NCBI RefSeq assembly: GCF_000239815.1
Contig: NZ_CAFK01000006.1
Span: 1 to 51,198, forward strand
DNA length: 51,198 nt
Origin: Bradyrhizobium sp. STM 3843
Lineage (GTDB): Bacteria > Pseudomonadota > Alphaproteobacteria > Rhizobiales > Xanthobacteraceae
Direction of reading: 5' to 3'
The notes below the pieces were generated by a model. It was not told the DNA's origin and ran no database searches. It saw only the letters and a program-made list of their open reading frames with translations. The stretch's first letter is position 1. The number at the start of each line of letters is the position of its first letter. Shown piece by piece: positions 15,539 to 23,706 of the stretch. The position numbers were made by a program, and so were the translations under genes.

Positions 15539-16468
15539 TCAATGGCTTGCGACCAATTCGGCGTCAACCGATGCTGGCGCGTGGCTGCTCGTCTGTGCCG
15601 TCTGGGCTGCAAGCTCGGCGACGCGCTCGATCGCGATCATCTCGGGCGAGGCGAGCCAGCTCGCGGTGAAGGTCAGCGGTGAAATCCGCATGTCGGTCAC
15701 AAGCTCCTGCAGGCGCCCGTCGGCGAGCTCGCGCGCGACGATGGCGGCAGGGATGACGGCAACGCCGAGCCCCTCGATCGCCATATGGATCACGGTCGCC
15801 AGCGAGGCGCTGGCGTGCAGCCGGATCGGCGGCAGGTCAGGGCGGTTGAATAGCGAGCGCACGTTTTCGTAGGGCTGGGTCTTGCGCGGAAAGGTGATGA
15901 TCGGAAATCTTGCGATCTGCTCGACCGTGAGCGGCGCGCCGCCGAGACCAAGCGCGGGGCTCGCCAGGAAGCTGACCGGATAGTCGCACAGCACGCGGTT
16001 ACGGATGCCCGGCGCCGAAGGCGGGCCGAGCGCGAAGGCGAGTTCGATCTCCTGGGCGAGCAGCCGCGCATGCAGGTTCGGCGTGACGTCGACTTCGATC
16101 TCCAGCGACAGGTTCGGATAGCTGTCATTGACGCGCTTGATCAGCCGCGGCAGCCAGTCGTGTACGATAGTCTCGGCGACACCCAGCCGAAGCACGCCGC
16201 GCATCGCCGAGCGGTCGCCGACCTCGGCCAGCATTTGCGTGCGCAAGCCCATCAGCTTTTCCGCATAGACCAGCATCTGCCGTCCGCTCGGCGTCGGCGA
16301 GGCGGCGCGATGATCGCGGTTCAACAGCTTGACGCCGAGCTCGCGCTCGAGCTGGGCGATGCGCTGGGAGATGGCGGGCTGGGTGGTGTTGAGCCGCTGG
16401 GCGGCGCCGCGGAAGCTGCCGAGCTTCACCACCCAAAGAAAAGTCTCGATCGAACGGAAATCCAGCAT
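15539..16468 (-). CDS. LysR family transcriptional regulator
   Basis: A 309-residue LysR-type activator. The N-terminal winged helix-turn-helix is at residues about 1-60 ([21 protein letters not shown] then [15 protein letters not shown]), and the remainder is a periplasmic-binding-like effector domain with the typical IEIEVD-like beta strands and [20 protein letters not shown]. It is transcribed away from the DUF1445 gene and toward the amidase, with only 16 bases between its stop and that start, so it is probably cotranscribed with the amidase and hydroxyacid dehydrogenase. An inverted repeat lies just upstream of its start. The Liv-type importer downstream of DUF1445 is a candidate target. 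The effector is unknown. Confidence 0.92.
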   Translation of the reverse strand: MLDFRSIETFLWVVKLGSFRGAAQRLNTTQPAISQRIAQLERELGVKLLNRDHRAASPTPSGRQMLVYAEKLMGLRTQMLAEVGDRSAMRGVLRLGVAETIVHDWLPRLIKRVNDSYPNLSLEIEVDVTPNLHARLLAQEIELAFALGPPSAPGIRNRVLCDYPVSFLASPALGLGGAPLTVEQIARFPIITFPRKTQPYENVRSLFNRPDLPPIRLHASASLATVIHMAIEGLGVAVIPAAIVARELADGRLQELVTDMRISPLTFTASWLASPEMIAIERVAELAAQTAQTSSHAPASVDAELVASH

Positions 16469-16486
16469 CGTTGCTCGCGTCAGATC

Positions 16487-16509
16487 AATCGGATTTATCG
16501 ATTCCGATT
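16487..16509. promoter_or_regulatory. Candidate LysR operator in the LysR/DUF1445 divergent promoter
   Basis: The sequence AATCGGA-TTTATCGAT-TCCGATT has perfect seven-base inverted arms around a nine-base centre, in an AT-rich stretch between the divergent genes. It lies 19 bases from the LysR start and about 75 bases from the DUF1445 start. Such an interrupted palindrome with a T/A-rich centre is typical of the recognition site of autoregulated LysR proteins. Confidence 0.55.
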
Positions 16510-16582
16510 AAAAACGAAGATTAGACTTTATAGCATGGCTGGGGTTCAGTACGTTTGTCGAGATAATAGGCAAACAGCTCAA

Positions 16583-17401
16583 ATGACTGTTTCAGCGGCA
16601 GTGCAGCATGCTGGTAATGAGGTAGCGGTCTTGCCGAGCCATCAGGCGCGGCTGGAGTATCGGGCGGGCAAGTTCGGCAGCACCGCCGGCATCGCCAATG
16701 GCTTCGTGCAGGGCAATCTGGCGATTCTGCCGGAGCAATATGCCGGCGCCTTCCATCGGTTCTGCCAGCTCAATCCGAAACCGTGCCCGATCGTCGGCAT
16801 GTCCGATGTCGGCAATCCGTTCATTCCTGCGCTCGGCGCCGATCTCGACATCCGCACCGACGTGCCGCGCTACCGCGTCTGGCGCGACGGCGAAGCGGTG
16901 GAGGAGCCGACCGACATTTGCGCGCATTGGCGCGACGATCTCGTGGCCTTCGTGCTCGGCTGCTCGTTCTCGTTCGAAGAGGCGCTGATGGCCGACGGCC
17001 TGCCGATCCGCCATATCGAGCAGGGCTGCCGTGTGCCGATGTACCGCACCAACATTGCCTGCAGCCCATCGGGTCCGTTCGCCGGACCAATGGTGGTGTC
17101 GATGCGACCCTTCAAGCCGGCGCAGGCGATCCGCGCGGTGCAGATCACCACGCGCTTCCCGGCCGTGCATGGCGCGCCGGTGCATCTCGGCCATCCGCAT
17201 CTCATCGGCATCGCCGATCTCAGCAAGCCGGACTACGGTGATCCCGTGCCGGTGGCGGATGACGAGATCCCGGTGTTCTGGGCCTGCGGCGTCACGCCAC
17301 AGGCGGTGATAGCAGCGGCGAGGTTGCCGTTTGCGATCACGCACGCGCCGGGGTTGATGTTGATCACCGATCTCAAGAACAAGGACCTTGCCGTGCTCTG
17401 A
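16583..17401 (+). CDS. Putative hydro-lyase, DUF1445/UPF0317 (YcsI-like)
   Basis: A 272-residue protein of the DUF1445 family, annotated as putative hydro-lyases and related to one domain of mitochondrial D-glutamate cyclase. Characteristic stretches are [20 protein letters not shown] near residue 25, [21 protein letters not shown], the acidic [18 protein letters not shown] segment (here [16 protein letters not shown], about 130), [20 protein letters not shown] and the end [17 protein letters not shown]. Reaction and substrate are not established. ATG 16583 is used; a longer start at 16532 is possible. It lies 89 bases upstream of the ABC substrate-binding protein gene in the same direction, so it may be part of that operon. 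The divergent LysR is its likely regulator. Confidence 0.86.
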   Translation: MTVSAAVQHAGNEVAVLPSHQARLEYRAGKFGSTAGIANGFVQGNLAILPEQYAGAFHRFCQLNPKPCPIVGMSDVGNPFIPALGADLDIRTDVPRYRVWRDGEAVEEPTDICAHWRDDLVAFVLGCSFSFEEALMADGLPIRHIEQGCRVPMYRTNIACSPSGPFAGPMVVSMRPFKPAQAIRAVQITTRFPAVHGAPVHLGHPHLIGIADLSKPDYGDPVPVADDEIPVFWACGVTPQAVIAAARLPFAITHAPGLMLITDLKNKDLAVL

Positions 17402-17490
17402 AATAATGAGCAGCCTTTGCCGCTTCTTGAGGCTTTACCGAGGCCATCAATCGTTTCATCGATCCAGCCGTTTGATCAGAGGAACTTGCA

Positions 17491-18735
17491 ATGTCCATCA
17501 CGCGCCGAAATGTCTTGCTGGGAGCTACTGCCGCTGCCGCGCTCGGGCCGATTGCGGCCCGCGCGCAAGCCTCCGAGGTGAAGATCGGGGTCATCTATCC
17601 GTTCTCGGGCGCCAGCGCCCAGATCGGCGTCGACGCGCAGCGCGCCTTCGAGACTGCGGCCGAGATCATCAATAACAAGTATGACTACGATCTGCCGCTG
17701 GCGCGCACCGAGGGCCTGCCGGGCCTTGGCGGTGCCAAGGTCAAGCTCATCTTCGCCGACCACCAGGCCGACCCGCAGAAGGGCCGCGCCGAGACCGAGC
17801 GCCTGATCACGCAAGAGAACGTCTGTGCCGTCATCGGCTCCTATCAGAGTGCGGTCGCCGTCACCGCGAGCCAGACCTGCGAGCGCTACCAGGTCCCCTA
17901 TATCTCGGCCGACAATTCCTCGCCGAGCCTGCATCGCCGCGGGCTGAAGTATTATTTCCGCGCGGCGCCGCATGACGAGATGTTCTCGAAGGCGATGTTC
18001 GACTTCTTCGATGCGATGAAGAAGAAGGGCACCAAGATCGAGACCCTGGCGCTGTTCCATGAGGACACGATCTTCGGCACCGATTCCGGCAACTCGCAGC
18101 TCAAGCTCGCCAATGAGCGCGGCTACAAGGTGGTGGCCGACATCAAATATCGCGCCAACTCGCCCTCGCTCTCGGCCGAGGTGCAGCAGCTGAAGGCTGC
18201 CAATGCCGACGTGCTGATGCCGTCGAGCTACACCACTGACGGCATCCTGCTGGTCAAGACCATGGCCGAGCTCGGCTACAAGCCGAATGCGATCGTGGCC
18301 CAGGATGCGGGCTTCTCCGAGAAAGCGCTCTATGACGCGGTCGGCGACAAGCTCGAAGGCGTGATCTCGCGCGGCTCGTTCTCGCTCGACCTCGCGGCCA
18401 AGCGGCCGATGGTCGGCAAGATCAACGACATGTTCAAGGCGAAGTCGGGCAAGGACCTCAACGACTTCTCGTCGCGCCAGTTCATGGGGCTGATCGTGAT
18501 GGCGGATGCCATCAACCGCGCCAAGTCGACCGACGGCGAGAAGATCCGCGACGCGCTGGTCGCCACCGACATGCCGGGCGAGCAAACCATCATGCCGTGG
18601 AAGCGGGTGAAGTTCGACGAGAGCGGCCAGAACAACGACGCCGACCCGGTGCTGCTGCAATATGTCGGCGGCAAGTTCGTGACGATCTTTCCGGAGCAGG
18701 CGGCGGTGGCCCAGGCCATCTGGCCGATGAAGTAA
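17491..18735 (+). CDS. ABC transporter substrate-binding protein, branched-chain amino acid/amide (LivK-like) type
   Basis: Periplasmic solute receptor of a HAAT-type ABC importer. The 414-residue product starts with a twin-arginine-like signal (MSITRRNVLLGATAAAALG, likely cut after AARAQA). The mature domain begins VKIGVIYPFSGASAQIGVDA and shows family segments such as IFADHQADPQKGRAETERLI, VIGSYQSAVAVTASQTCERY and LMPSSYTTDGILLVKTMAELG. AGAGGA precedes ATG 17491 at the correct distance. It is the first gene of a complete set with two permeases and two ATPases; an intergenic repeat (18767-18896) separates it from the first permease. The true ligand could be an amide, urea-like or amino-acid compound. 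Confidence 0.93.
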   Translation: MSITRRNVLLGATAAAALGPIAARAQASEVKIGVIYPFSGASAQIGVDAQRAFETAAEIINNKYDYDLPLARTEGLPGLGGAKVKLIFADHQADPQKGRAETERLITQENVCAVIGSYQSAVAVTASQTCERYQVPYISADNSSPSLHRRGLKYYFRAAPHDEMFSKAMFDFFDAMKKKGTKIETLALFHEDTIFGTDSGNSQLKLANERGYKVVADIKYRANSPSLSAEVQQLKAANADVLMPSSYTTDGILLVKTMAELGYKPNAIVAQDAGFSEKALYDAVGDKLEGVISRGSFSLDLAAKRPMVGKINDMFKAKSGKDLNDFSSRQFMGLIVMADAINRAKSTDGEKIRDALVATDMPGEQTIMPWKRVKFDESGQNNDADPVLLQYVGGKFVTIFPEQAAVAQAIWPMK

Positions 18736-18766
18736 GCGATCGGACTGGTTGTTGAAGCGGCTTCTC

Positions 18767-18896
18767 ACGTCGTCCCGGGCAAGCGAAGCGCGACCCGGGA
18801 CCCATAACCACAGGCAGCGTTTTTGCGATGATTGGTTGTTATCCTGCTCTACCGAGAAATTCGTGGTTATGGGTCCTGGCGTTCGCCAGGACGACA
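18767..18896. repeat. Palindromic intergenic repeat, family E (within the Liv-type operon)
   Basis: Between the substrate-binding protein and the first permease, GGACCCATAACCAC (18798-18811) and GTGGTTATGGGTCC (18863-18876) are perfect 14-base inverted arms. Outer local hairpins (TCCCGGG...CCCGGGA at left, TCCTGGCGTTCGCCAGGA at right) extend it to about 130 bases. Placement just after the receptor gene suggests it protects the receptor mRNA end or damps downstream expression; this is inference. Confidence 0.85.
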
Positions 18897-18928
18897 TCGA
18901 GACTGGTCTCGAGCATGGAGCGAAGCCA

Positions 18929-19807
18929 GTGACAGCCGAGACCATCATTCAAAGTCTCGCCTCCGGCCTCCTGATGGGCCTGCTCTACGGCCTGATCGCC
19001 GTGGGGCTGGCGCTCATCTTCGGGCTGATGGACGTGGTGAATTTCGCCCATGGCGAATTCCTGATGATCGCGATGTATGTGACCTTCTTCCTGTTCGCGT
19101 ATTTCGCGCTGGACCCGCTACTCGCGGCGCCGCTGGTCGCTGCCGCGCTCTTCATCTTCGGGGCGGTAGTCTATCTCCTAATCGTGAGATTTGCCGTCAG
19201 GGCCAAGGCCAATACCGGCATGGTGCAGATCTTCTCCACCTTTGGCCTCGCGGTGCTGATGCGCGGCCTGGCGCAATATTTCTTTACGCCCGATTACCGC
19301 AGCGTCACGCATTCGTGGCTCGGCGGGAAGACGATCTCGGTCGGCGGCATCTATCTGCCGGAGCCGCAACTGGTCGGCGCGCTGATCGCGATCGCAGCCT
19401 TTGCCGGACTCTACTTCTTCATCAATCGCACCGATTTCGGCCGGGCGCTTGAAGCGACCCGTGAGGATGCCGGCGCCGTGGCGCTGGTCGGGATCGACAA
19501 GAACAAGGTGTTCGCGCTCGGCTGGGGCCTCGGTGCGGCGCTGGTCGGGCTTGCGGGCGCCGTGATGGCGATTTTCTTCTACGTCTTCCCCGATGTCGGC
19601 GCGTCATTTGCGACCATCGCCTATGTCACGGTGGCGCTCGGCGGCTTCGGCAGCGTGTTCGGCGCCTTTGCCGGCGGCATCATCGTCGGCCTGGTCGAGG
19701 CGGTGACCACGCTGATCCTGCCGGCCTCGTTGAAGACCGTCGGTATCTATGCCGTCTATCTGCTCGTCGTCTTCATCCGGCCACGCGGCCTGTTCGGATC
19801 GATCTGA
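18929..19807 (+). CDS. ABC transporter permease, LivH-like
   Basis: One of the two membrane subunits of the Liv-type importer. The 292-residue product has about eight membrane segments and the LivH hallmarks MGLLYGLIAVGLALIFGLMD near residue 15, VVNFAHGEFLMIAMY (residues about 33-47), and a cytoplasmic EAA-like loop FGRALEATREDAGAVALVGIDKNKV-type segment followed by YVTVALGGFGSVFGAFAGGIIVG. The GTG at 18929 is chosen because GGAG lies eight bases upstream and the family start (TAETIIQSLASGLLMG) follows; the frame remains open upstream through the repeat. The stop overlaps the start of the next permease (TGATG). Confidence 0.93.
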   Translation: MTAETIIQSLASGLLMGLLYGLIAVGLALIFGLMDVVNFAHGEFLMIAMYVTFFLFAYFALDPLLAAPLVAAALFIFGAVVYLLIVRFAVRAKANTGMVQIFSTFGLAVLMRGLAQYFFTPDYRSVTHSWLGGKTISVGGIYLPEPQLVGALIAIAAFAGLYFFINRTDFGRALEATREDAGAVALVGIDKNKVFALGWGLGAALVGLAGAVMAIFFYVFPDVGASFATIAYVTVALGGFGSVFGAFAGGIIVGLVEAVTTLILPASLKTVGIYAVYLLVVFIRPRGLFGSI

Positions 19808-20811
19808 TGGACCAGGCTTTCGCTCAACGCCGTCGCCGCGACCTGATCGTTGCAGCCTGCCTTGCAGGGCTGGCCGCGCTGGTGCCGCTGTTCGTCAAGG
19901 ACGTCTACTATCAGAACATCATGGTGCTGACCCTGATGTACGCGGCGCTGTCGCAGAGCTGGAACATCCTGTCCGGCTATTGCGGCCAGATTTCGCTCGG
20001 GCATGCGCTCTATTTCGGGCTCGGCGCCTATACGACCGCGCTGCTCTACACCAAGTTCGGCGTGCTGCCCTGGTTCGGCATGGTCGCGGGCGGGCTGATA
20101 TCCGCCCTGGTGGCGATGGTGCTCGGCTATCCCTGCTTCCGGCTGCGCGGCCATTATTTCGTCATCGCCACCATCGTGATCGCCGAGATCACGCTGCTCT
20201 TGTTCCAGAACTGGGACTGGGCCGGGGCTGCGCTCGGCATCACCATTCCGATGAAGCGCGACAGCTGGCTGACGTTCCAGTTCGCCCGCTCCAAGCTGCC
20301 TTACTTCTATTTCGCGCTGGCGCTCGCCTGCATCGCCTGGTTCGTCACCTGGTGGCTGGAGGATTCCAAATGGGGCTATTGGTGGCGCGCGGTGAAGGAT
20401 AATCCCGACGCGGCCGAAAGCCTCGGCGTGGTCGTGTTCAACTCCAAGATGGGCGCCGCCGCGGTCTCGGCGTTCCTGGTCGCGGTCGGCGGCGGCTTCT
20501 ACGCCCAGTTCGTCTCCTACATCGATCCTGAGAGCGTGATGGGCTTTCAGTTCTCGCTATTGATGGCGCTGCCCGCTGTGCTCGGCGGCATCGGTACGCT
20601 GTGGGGCCCGGCGCTCGGCGCGGTGATCCTGATCCCGCTCACCGAGTTGACGCGCTCCTATATCGGCGGCTCTGGGCGCGGCGTCGACCTGATCGTGTAT
20701 GGCGGGCTGATCATCGCGATCTCGCTGGCGCGGCCGCAAGGCCTGGTCAGCCTGTTTGCCCGCAAGCCCAAGGCCGATGCCAGGCCGGTCCGGGAGGCGG
20801 TGGCGTCATGA
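19807..20811 (+). CDS. ABC transporter permease, LivM-like
   Basis: Second membrane subunit of the Liv-type importer. The 334-residue product is typical LivM, with roughly ten membrane segments: ALSQSWNILSGYCGQISLGHA near residue 47, FGLGAYTTALLYTKFG, the cytoplasmic loop YWWRAVKDNPDAAESLGVV with the EAA-like contact sequence (about 200), and AVLGGIGTLWGPALGAVIL at the C-terminal end. It starts in the TGATG overlap with the previous permease and ends in an ATGA overlap with the following ATPase, strong evidence of one operon with coupled translation. Confidence 0.93.
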   Translation: MDQAFAQRRRRDLIVAACLAGLAALVPLFVKDVYYQNIMVLTLMYAALSQSWNILSGYCGQISLGHALYFGLGAYTTALLYTKFGVLPWFGMVAGGLISALVAMVLGYPCFRLRGHYFVIATIVIAEITLLLFQNWDWAGAALGITIPMKRDSWLTFQFARSKLPYFYFALALACIAWFVTWWLEDSKWGYWWRAVKDNPDAAESLGVVVFNSKMGAAAVSAFLVAVGGGFYAQFVSYIDPESVMGFQFSLLMALPAVLGGIGTLWGPALGAVILIPLTELTRSYIGGSGRGVDLIVYGGLIIAISLARPQGLVSLFARKPKADARPVREAVAS

Positions 20812-21539
20812 CGATCCTGCTCGAGACCCGCAACGTCACCCAGCGCTTCGCCGGCCTTGTCGCCAACTCCAACGTGTCGATCTCGGTTCAGCGCGGCGAG
20901 ATCGTCGGGCTGATCGGGCCGAACGGCGCCGGCAAGTCGACCCTGTTCAACCTGATCGCCGGCGCGTTCCGCCCGACCGAAGGCACGATCGTGTTCGACG
21001 GCGAGGATGTCACGGCGTTGCCGGCAGCCGAGCGCTGCCAGCGTGGCATCGGCCGCACCTTCCAGGTGGTGAAGAGCTTCGAGAGCATGACGGTCATCGA
21101 GAACGTCATCGTCGGCGCGCTTGTGCGCACCACCGTGATGCGCGACGCGCGGCGCAAGGCCCATCAGGTGCTGGCGTTCTGCGGCCTCGATGCGCGGGCC
21201 GACGTGCTCGCCAGCGATCTCGTGCCGTCCGAGAAGCGCCGGCTCGAAGTCGCGCGGGCGCTCGCGACAGAGCCGAAGCTGTTGCTGCTCGACGAGGTGC
21301 TCACCGGCCTCACGCCGGTCGAATCGCAGAAGGGTGTCGAACTCGTGCGGCGCGTGCGCGACACCGGCGTCACCGTGCTGATGGTCGAGCATGTCATGGA
21401 GATCGTGATGCCGCTGGTCGATCGCGCCATCGTGCTCGATCTCGGCAAGGTGCTGCTCGAAGGCAAGCCCGCCGACGTCGTTCGCGATCCGAAAGTCATC
21501 ACTGCTTACCTCGGGGACCGCCATGCTGTCGGTGCGTGA
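20808..21539 (+). CDS. ABC transporter ATP-binding protein, LivG-like
   Basis: One ATPase of the Liv-type importer; the 243-residue product is close to the usual LivG length. Walker A is LIGPNGAGKSTLFNLI (residues about 35-50) and Walker B is PKLLLLDEVLTGLTP (about 161), with VEHVMEIV supplying the H-loop histidine. The signature loop is unusual: where LSYGQQR is usual, the sequence reads DLVPSEKRRLEVARAL, so the LSGGQ motif is replaced by a variant seen in some rhizobial LivG-like proteins. ATG 20808 overlaps the LivM-like stop by four bases. Its 3' end overlaps the next ATPase by 17 bases. Confidence 0.92.
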   Translation: MTILLETRNVTQRFAGLVANSNVSISVQRGEIVGLIGPNGAGKSTLFNLIAGAFRPTEGTIVFDGEDVTALPAAERCQRGIGRTFQVVKSFESMTVIENVIVGALVRTTVMRDARRKAHQVLAFCGLDARADVLASDLVPSEKRRLEVARALATEPKLLLLDEVLTGLTPVESQKGVELVRRVRDTGVTVLMVEHVMEIVMPLVDRAIVLDLGKVLLEGKPADVVRDPKVITAYLGDRHAVGA

Positions 21540-22227
21540 CGTCACCACAGCCTATCAGGGGCTGGTCGCGATTTCGAACGTCTCGATCGAGGTCGAGAAG
21601 GGCGAGATCGTCTGCGTCGCCGGCGCCAATGGCGCAGGCAAATCGACGCTGTTGAAATCGATCGCGGGCGCCGAGCGGCCGCGCGCCGGCAGTGTCACCT
21701 TCGACGGTAGCCGCATCGACGGGCTGGCGCAGCACCTGATCACCGCCCGGGGCATCGCCTATGTGCCCGAGAACCGCCGGCTGTTTCCGCGGCTCTCCGT
21801 GCGCGACAATTTGAGGCTCGGCAGCTATCTCTATCGCAGCGAGAGCAACCGCGAGGAGCCGCTGGAGTTCGTGTTCAAGCTGTTTCCGCGGTTGTCGGAG
21901 CGGCTGGAGCAGCGCGCCGAGACGCTGTCCGGCGGCGAGCAGCAGATGCTCGCCATCGGCCGCGCGCTGATGACGCGGCCCCGGCTGCTGATGCTGGACG
22001 AGCCGTCGCAAGGCATCATGCCGAAGCTGGTCGACGAAATCTTCCAGGCGGTCAAGCGCATCCGCGACGCCGGCATGACCGTTCTCATTGTCGAGCAGCG
22101 CATGGCCGAGTGCCTGGAGATCGCTGACCGCGCCTATATCCTTCAGACCGGCCGCGTGCTGATGAACGGCAAGGCTGCCGAGATCGCGGTCAATCCTGAT
22201 GTGCGCAGGGCGTATCTGGGACTGTAA
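21523..22227 (+). CDS. ABC transporter ATP-binding protein, LivF-like
   Basis: Second ATPase of the Liv-type importer. The 234-residue product has a canonical set: Walker A VAGANGAGKSTLLKSIAGA (residues about 33-51), Q-loop region PENRRLFPRLSVRDNL, signature ETLSGGEQQMLAIGRALM (about 136) and Walker B PRLLMLDEPSQGI (about 157), then the H-loop VEQRMAEC. The start lies inside the end of the preceding ATPase gene. It ends the five-gene importer operon; the first downstream feature is a strong palindromic repeat. Confidence 0.94.
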   Translation: MLSVRDVTTAYQGLVAISNVSIEVEKGEIVCVAGANGAGKSTLLKSIAGAERPRAGSVTFDGSRIDGLAQHLITARGIAYVPENRRLFPRLSVRDNLRLGSYLYRSESNREEPLEFVFKLFPRLSERLEQRAETLSGGEQQMLAIGRALMTRPRLLMLDEPSQGIMPKLVDEIFQAVKRIRDAGMTVLIVEQRMAECLEIADRAYILQTGRVLMNGKAAEIAVNPDVRRAYLGL

Positions 22228-22566
22228 ATCGCCGCTCTGTAGGATGGGTTGAGCGAAGCGATACCCATCATGGTCCAACCGATATGAGCGCCGCCATTGA
22301 TGGGTTTCGCTGCGCTCAACCCATCCTACGCGCTGTCATCACGAGGAGCGAAGCGACGAACGCGCGCGCAACGGGGTGATGGAGGCGACGTTACCTTGAG
22401 ATGAAGGCAGGCGCGGACATCGACTATCTGCAATTGGAATGGAAGGGGCTTGGCGCCCTCCGGGCTTTCAGTGGAGACCGGAATTTGGCAGGGGCACAGG
22501 AAGTTCGCTGCGATTGAAAAAGCGCTATAGTGACCGATCGTGAGGAAACGGTCGAGGATACGATCG
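22228..22566. repeat. Gene-free stretch with palindromic repeat family D (arms 22239-22255 and 22313-22329)
   Basis: This 339-base interval between the LivF-like gene and the LysR gene starts with perfect 17-base inverted arms, GTAGGATGGGTTGAGCG and CGCTCAACCCATCCTAC, enclosing 57 bases that themselves contain GATACCCATCA and TGATGGGTTTC. Just after the LivF-like stop, it could end transcription of the importer operon. A short GAGGAGCGAAGCGACGA stretch resembling repeat B follows. Bases 22390-22566 show no recognisable gene and presumably hold the LysR promoter. Confidence 0.8.
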
Positions 22567-23520
22567 ATGACGGCTAAAATCGATCTTTTGACACTGCAAT
22601 TGTTCGTGGCGATCGTCGAGGAGCAGAGTATCGCGAAAGCGGCAGAAAAGAAGAATATCGCCGCGTCTGCAGTCAGCCGCCGCATCTCGGATATCGAGGA
22701 CCTGTTCAAGGTGGAATTGCTGCATCGCCATTCGAAGGGGATCGAGCCGACAGCAGCCGGTTTTGCCCTGCTGGAGCACGCCCGCATCATCCTGGGAAAC
22801 CTGAGCAAGCTCGAGACCGAATTGACGGGATACCGGCAGGGCAAGCGCGGGTTGATCCGGATCTGCGCCAACAAGTCCGCGATCCTCGAAGCCCTGGCGG
22901 ACGAGCTTAGCGTCTTCCTCGAGCGGCACCCGCTGGTCCGCATCGACCTCGAGGAGGATCTCAGCCCCGCGATCGTGCGCGCGGTGGTGGAGAACCGGGC
23001 CGATATCGGCATTTTCGGGGGCAACATCGACGGACAGGATCTGGAGTTGCTGCCCTATCGCTGTGACAGCCTGGTCGCGCTGGTCACGCGCGACCACCCG
23101 CTGGCGGGCCGCAGCAGCGTTCACTTCCGTGAGCTGGTCGATTTTGACTTCGTCAGCCTGGAGAAGGGCAGCTCGATCGAGACGCTCTGTGTCAGAGCGG
23201 CCGCGGCTCTCGGGCAGCACCTCAAAGTACGAATCCGCGTCAGCAGTTTCGATGCGCTGTTTCGCGTCATCGATGCGAGGATGGGGGTCGGTATCGTGCC
23301 GCTCGAGATCGTGCGCGGCCGGTACGGCGTCGACAGCCTCGTCACCGTCCCGCTCGAGGAGTCCTGGGCGCGACGTGAACTGTTGATGGGCGTGCGCGAT
23401 TACAAGTCGCTGCCTTCGGTGACGAAGTTGCTGGTGAAGCATTTGCGAGCCAAGGATGATGCGCGTCCCTTCACGAGCAGCGTTTCCGACCGGCTGACGG
23501 TCGTGCCCGGCAGGAGCTGA
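22567..23520 (+). CDS. LysR family transcriptional regulator (upstream of the LeuCDB-like operon)
   Basis: A 317-residue LysR-type regulator with an N-terminal helix-turn-helix (residues about 8-65; SIAKAAEKKNIAASAVSRRIS, then DIEDLFKVELLHRHSKG) and an effector domain with RADIGIFGGNIDGQDLELLPY near residue 145 and ARMGVGIVPLEIVRGRYG near residue 240. ATG 22567 has GAGGA eight bases upstream and is preferred to the GTG at 22540. It is co-directional with the following enzyme operon, 186 bases before it, with a hairpin directly after its stop. LysR proteins usually regulate an adjacent operon, so it is the best candidate regulator of the LeuCDB-like/TauT-type genes; effector unknown. Confidence 0.92.
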   Translation: MTAKIDLLTLQLFVAIVEEQSIAKAAEKKNIAASAVSRRISDIEDLFKVELLHRHSKGIEPTAAGFALLEHARIILGNLSKLETELTGYRQGKRGLIRICANKSAILEALADELSVFLERHPLVRIDLEEDLSPAIVRAVVENRADIGIFGGNIDGQDLELLPYRCDSLVALVTRDHPLAGRSSVHFRELVDFDFVSLEKGSSIETLCVRAAAALGQHLKVRIRVSSFDALFRVIDARMGVGIVPLEIVRGRYGVDSLVTVPLEESWARRELLMGVRDYKSLPSVTKLLVKHLRAKDDARPFTSSVSDRLTVVPGRS

Positions 23521-23540
23521 CAAAGCTCAAGCGGCGGCCT

Positions 23541-23561
23541 GCCATCGCCGGGCGCGATGGC
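23541..23561 (+). terminator. Hairpin after the LysR gene, possible terminator
   Basis: GCCATCGC-CGGGC-GCGATGGC has perfect eight-base arms and starts 20 bases after the LysR stop, extended by GC and GU pairs on both sides. There is no T-run, so termination would depend on structure or Rho. It separates the regulator from the enzyme operon. Confidence 0.45.
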
Positions 23562-23630
23562 GGGCTGCCCAACCGTCACTGCACATTTCCGGGACCGACC
23601 TCTATCCTGCTTCCCAATATGGCTATCGGT

Positions 23631-23660
23631 CGCAACGATCGAGGCAATGCTTTCGTTGCG
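23631..23660. promoter_or_regulatory. Inverted repeat upstream of the LeuC-like gene, possible operator
   Basis: CGCAACGA (23631-23638) and TCGTTGCG (23653-23660) are perfect eight-base arms separated by 14 bases, lying 46-76 bases before the LeuC-like start. The position suits a regulator site for the enzyme-transporter operon, but it could equally form an mRNA hairpin in the leader. No clear -35/-10 pair was identified. Confidence 0.35.
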
Positions 23661-23706
23661 GCGGAGGCGGACGGCACGTCAGATGCCGAACAGGGGAGGA
23701 CGGATC

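Noticed and set aside
17476..18948. Antisense reading frame opposite the Liv-type receptor
   Set aside because: No recognisable domain and biased composition; the receptor on the plus strand is fully supported.
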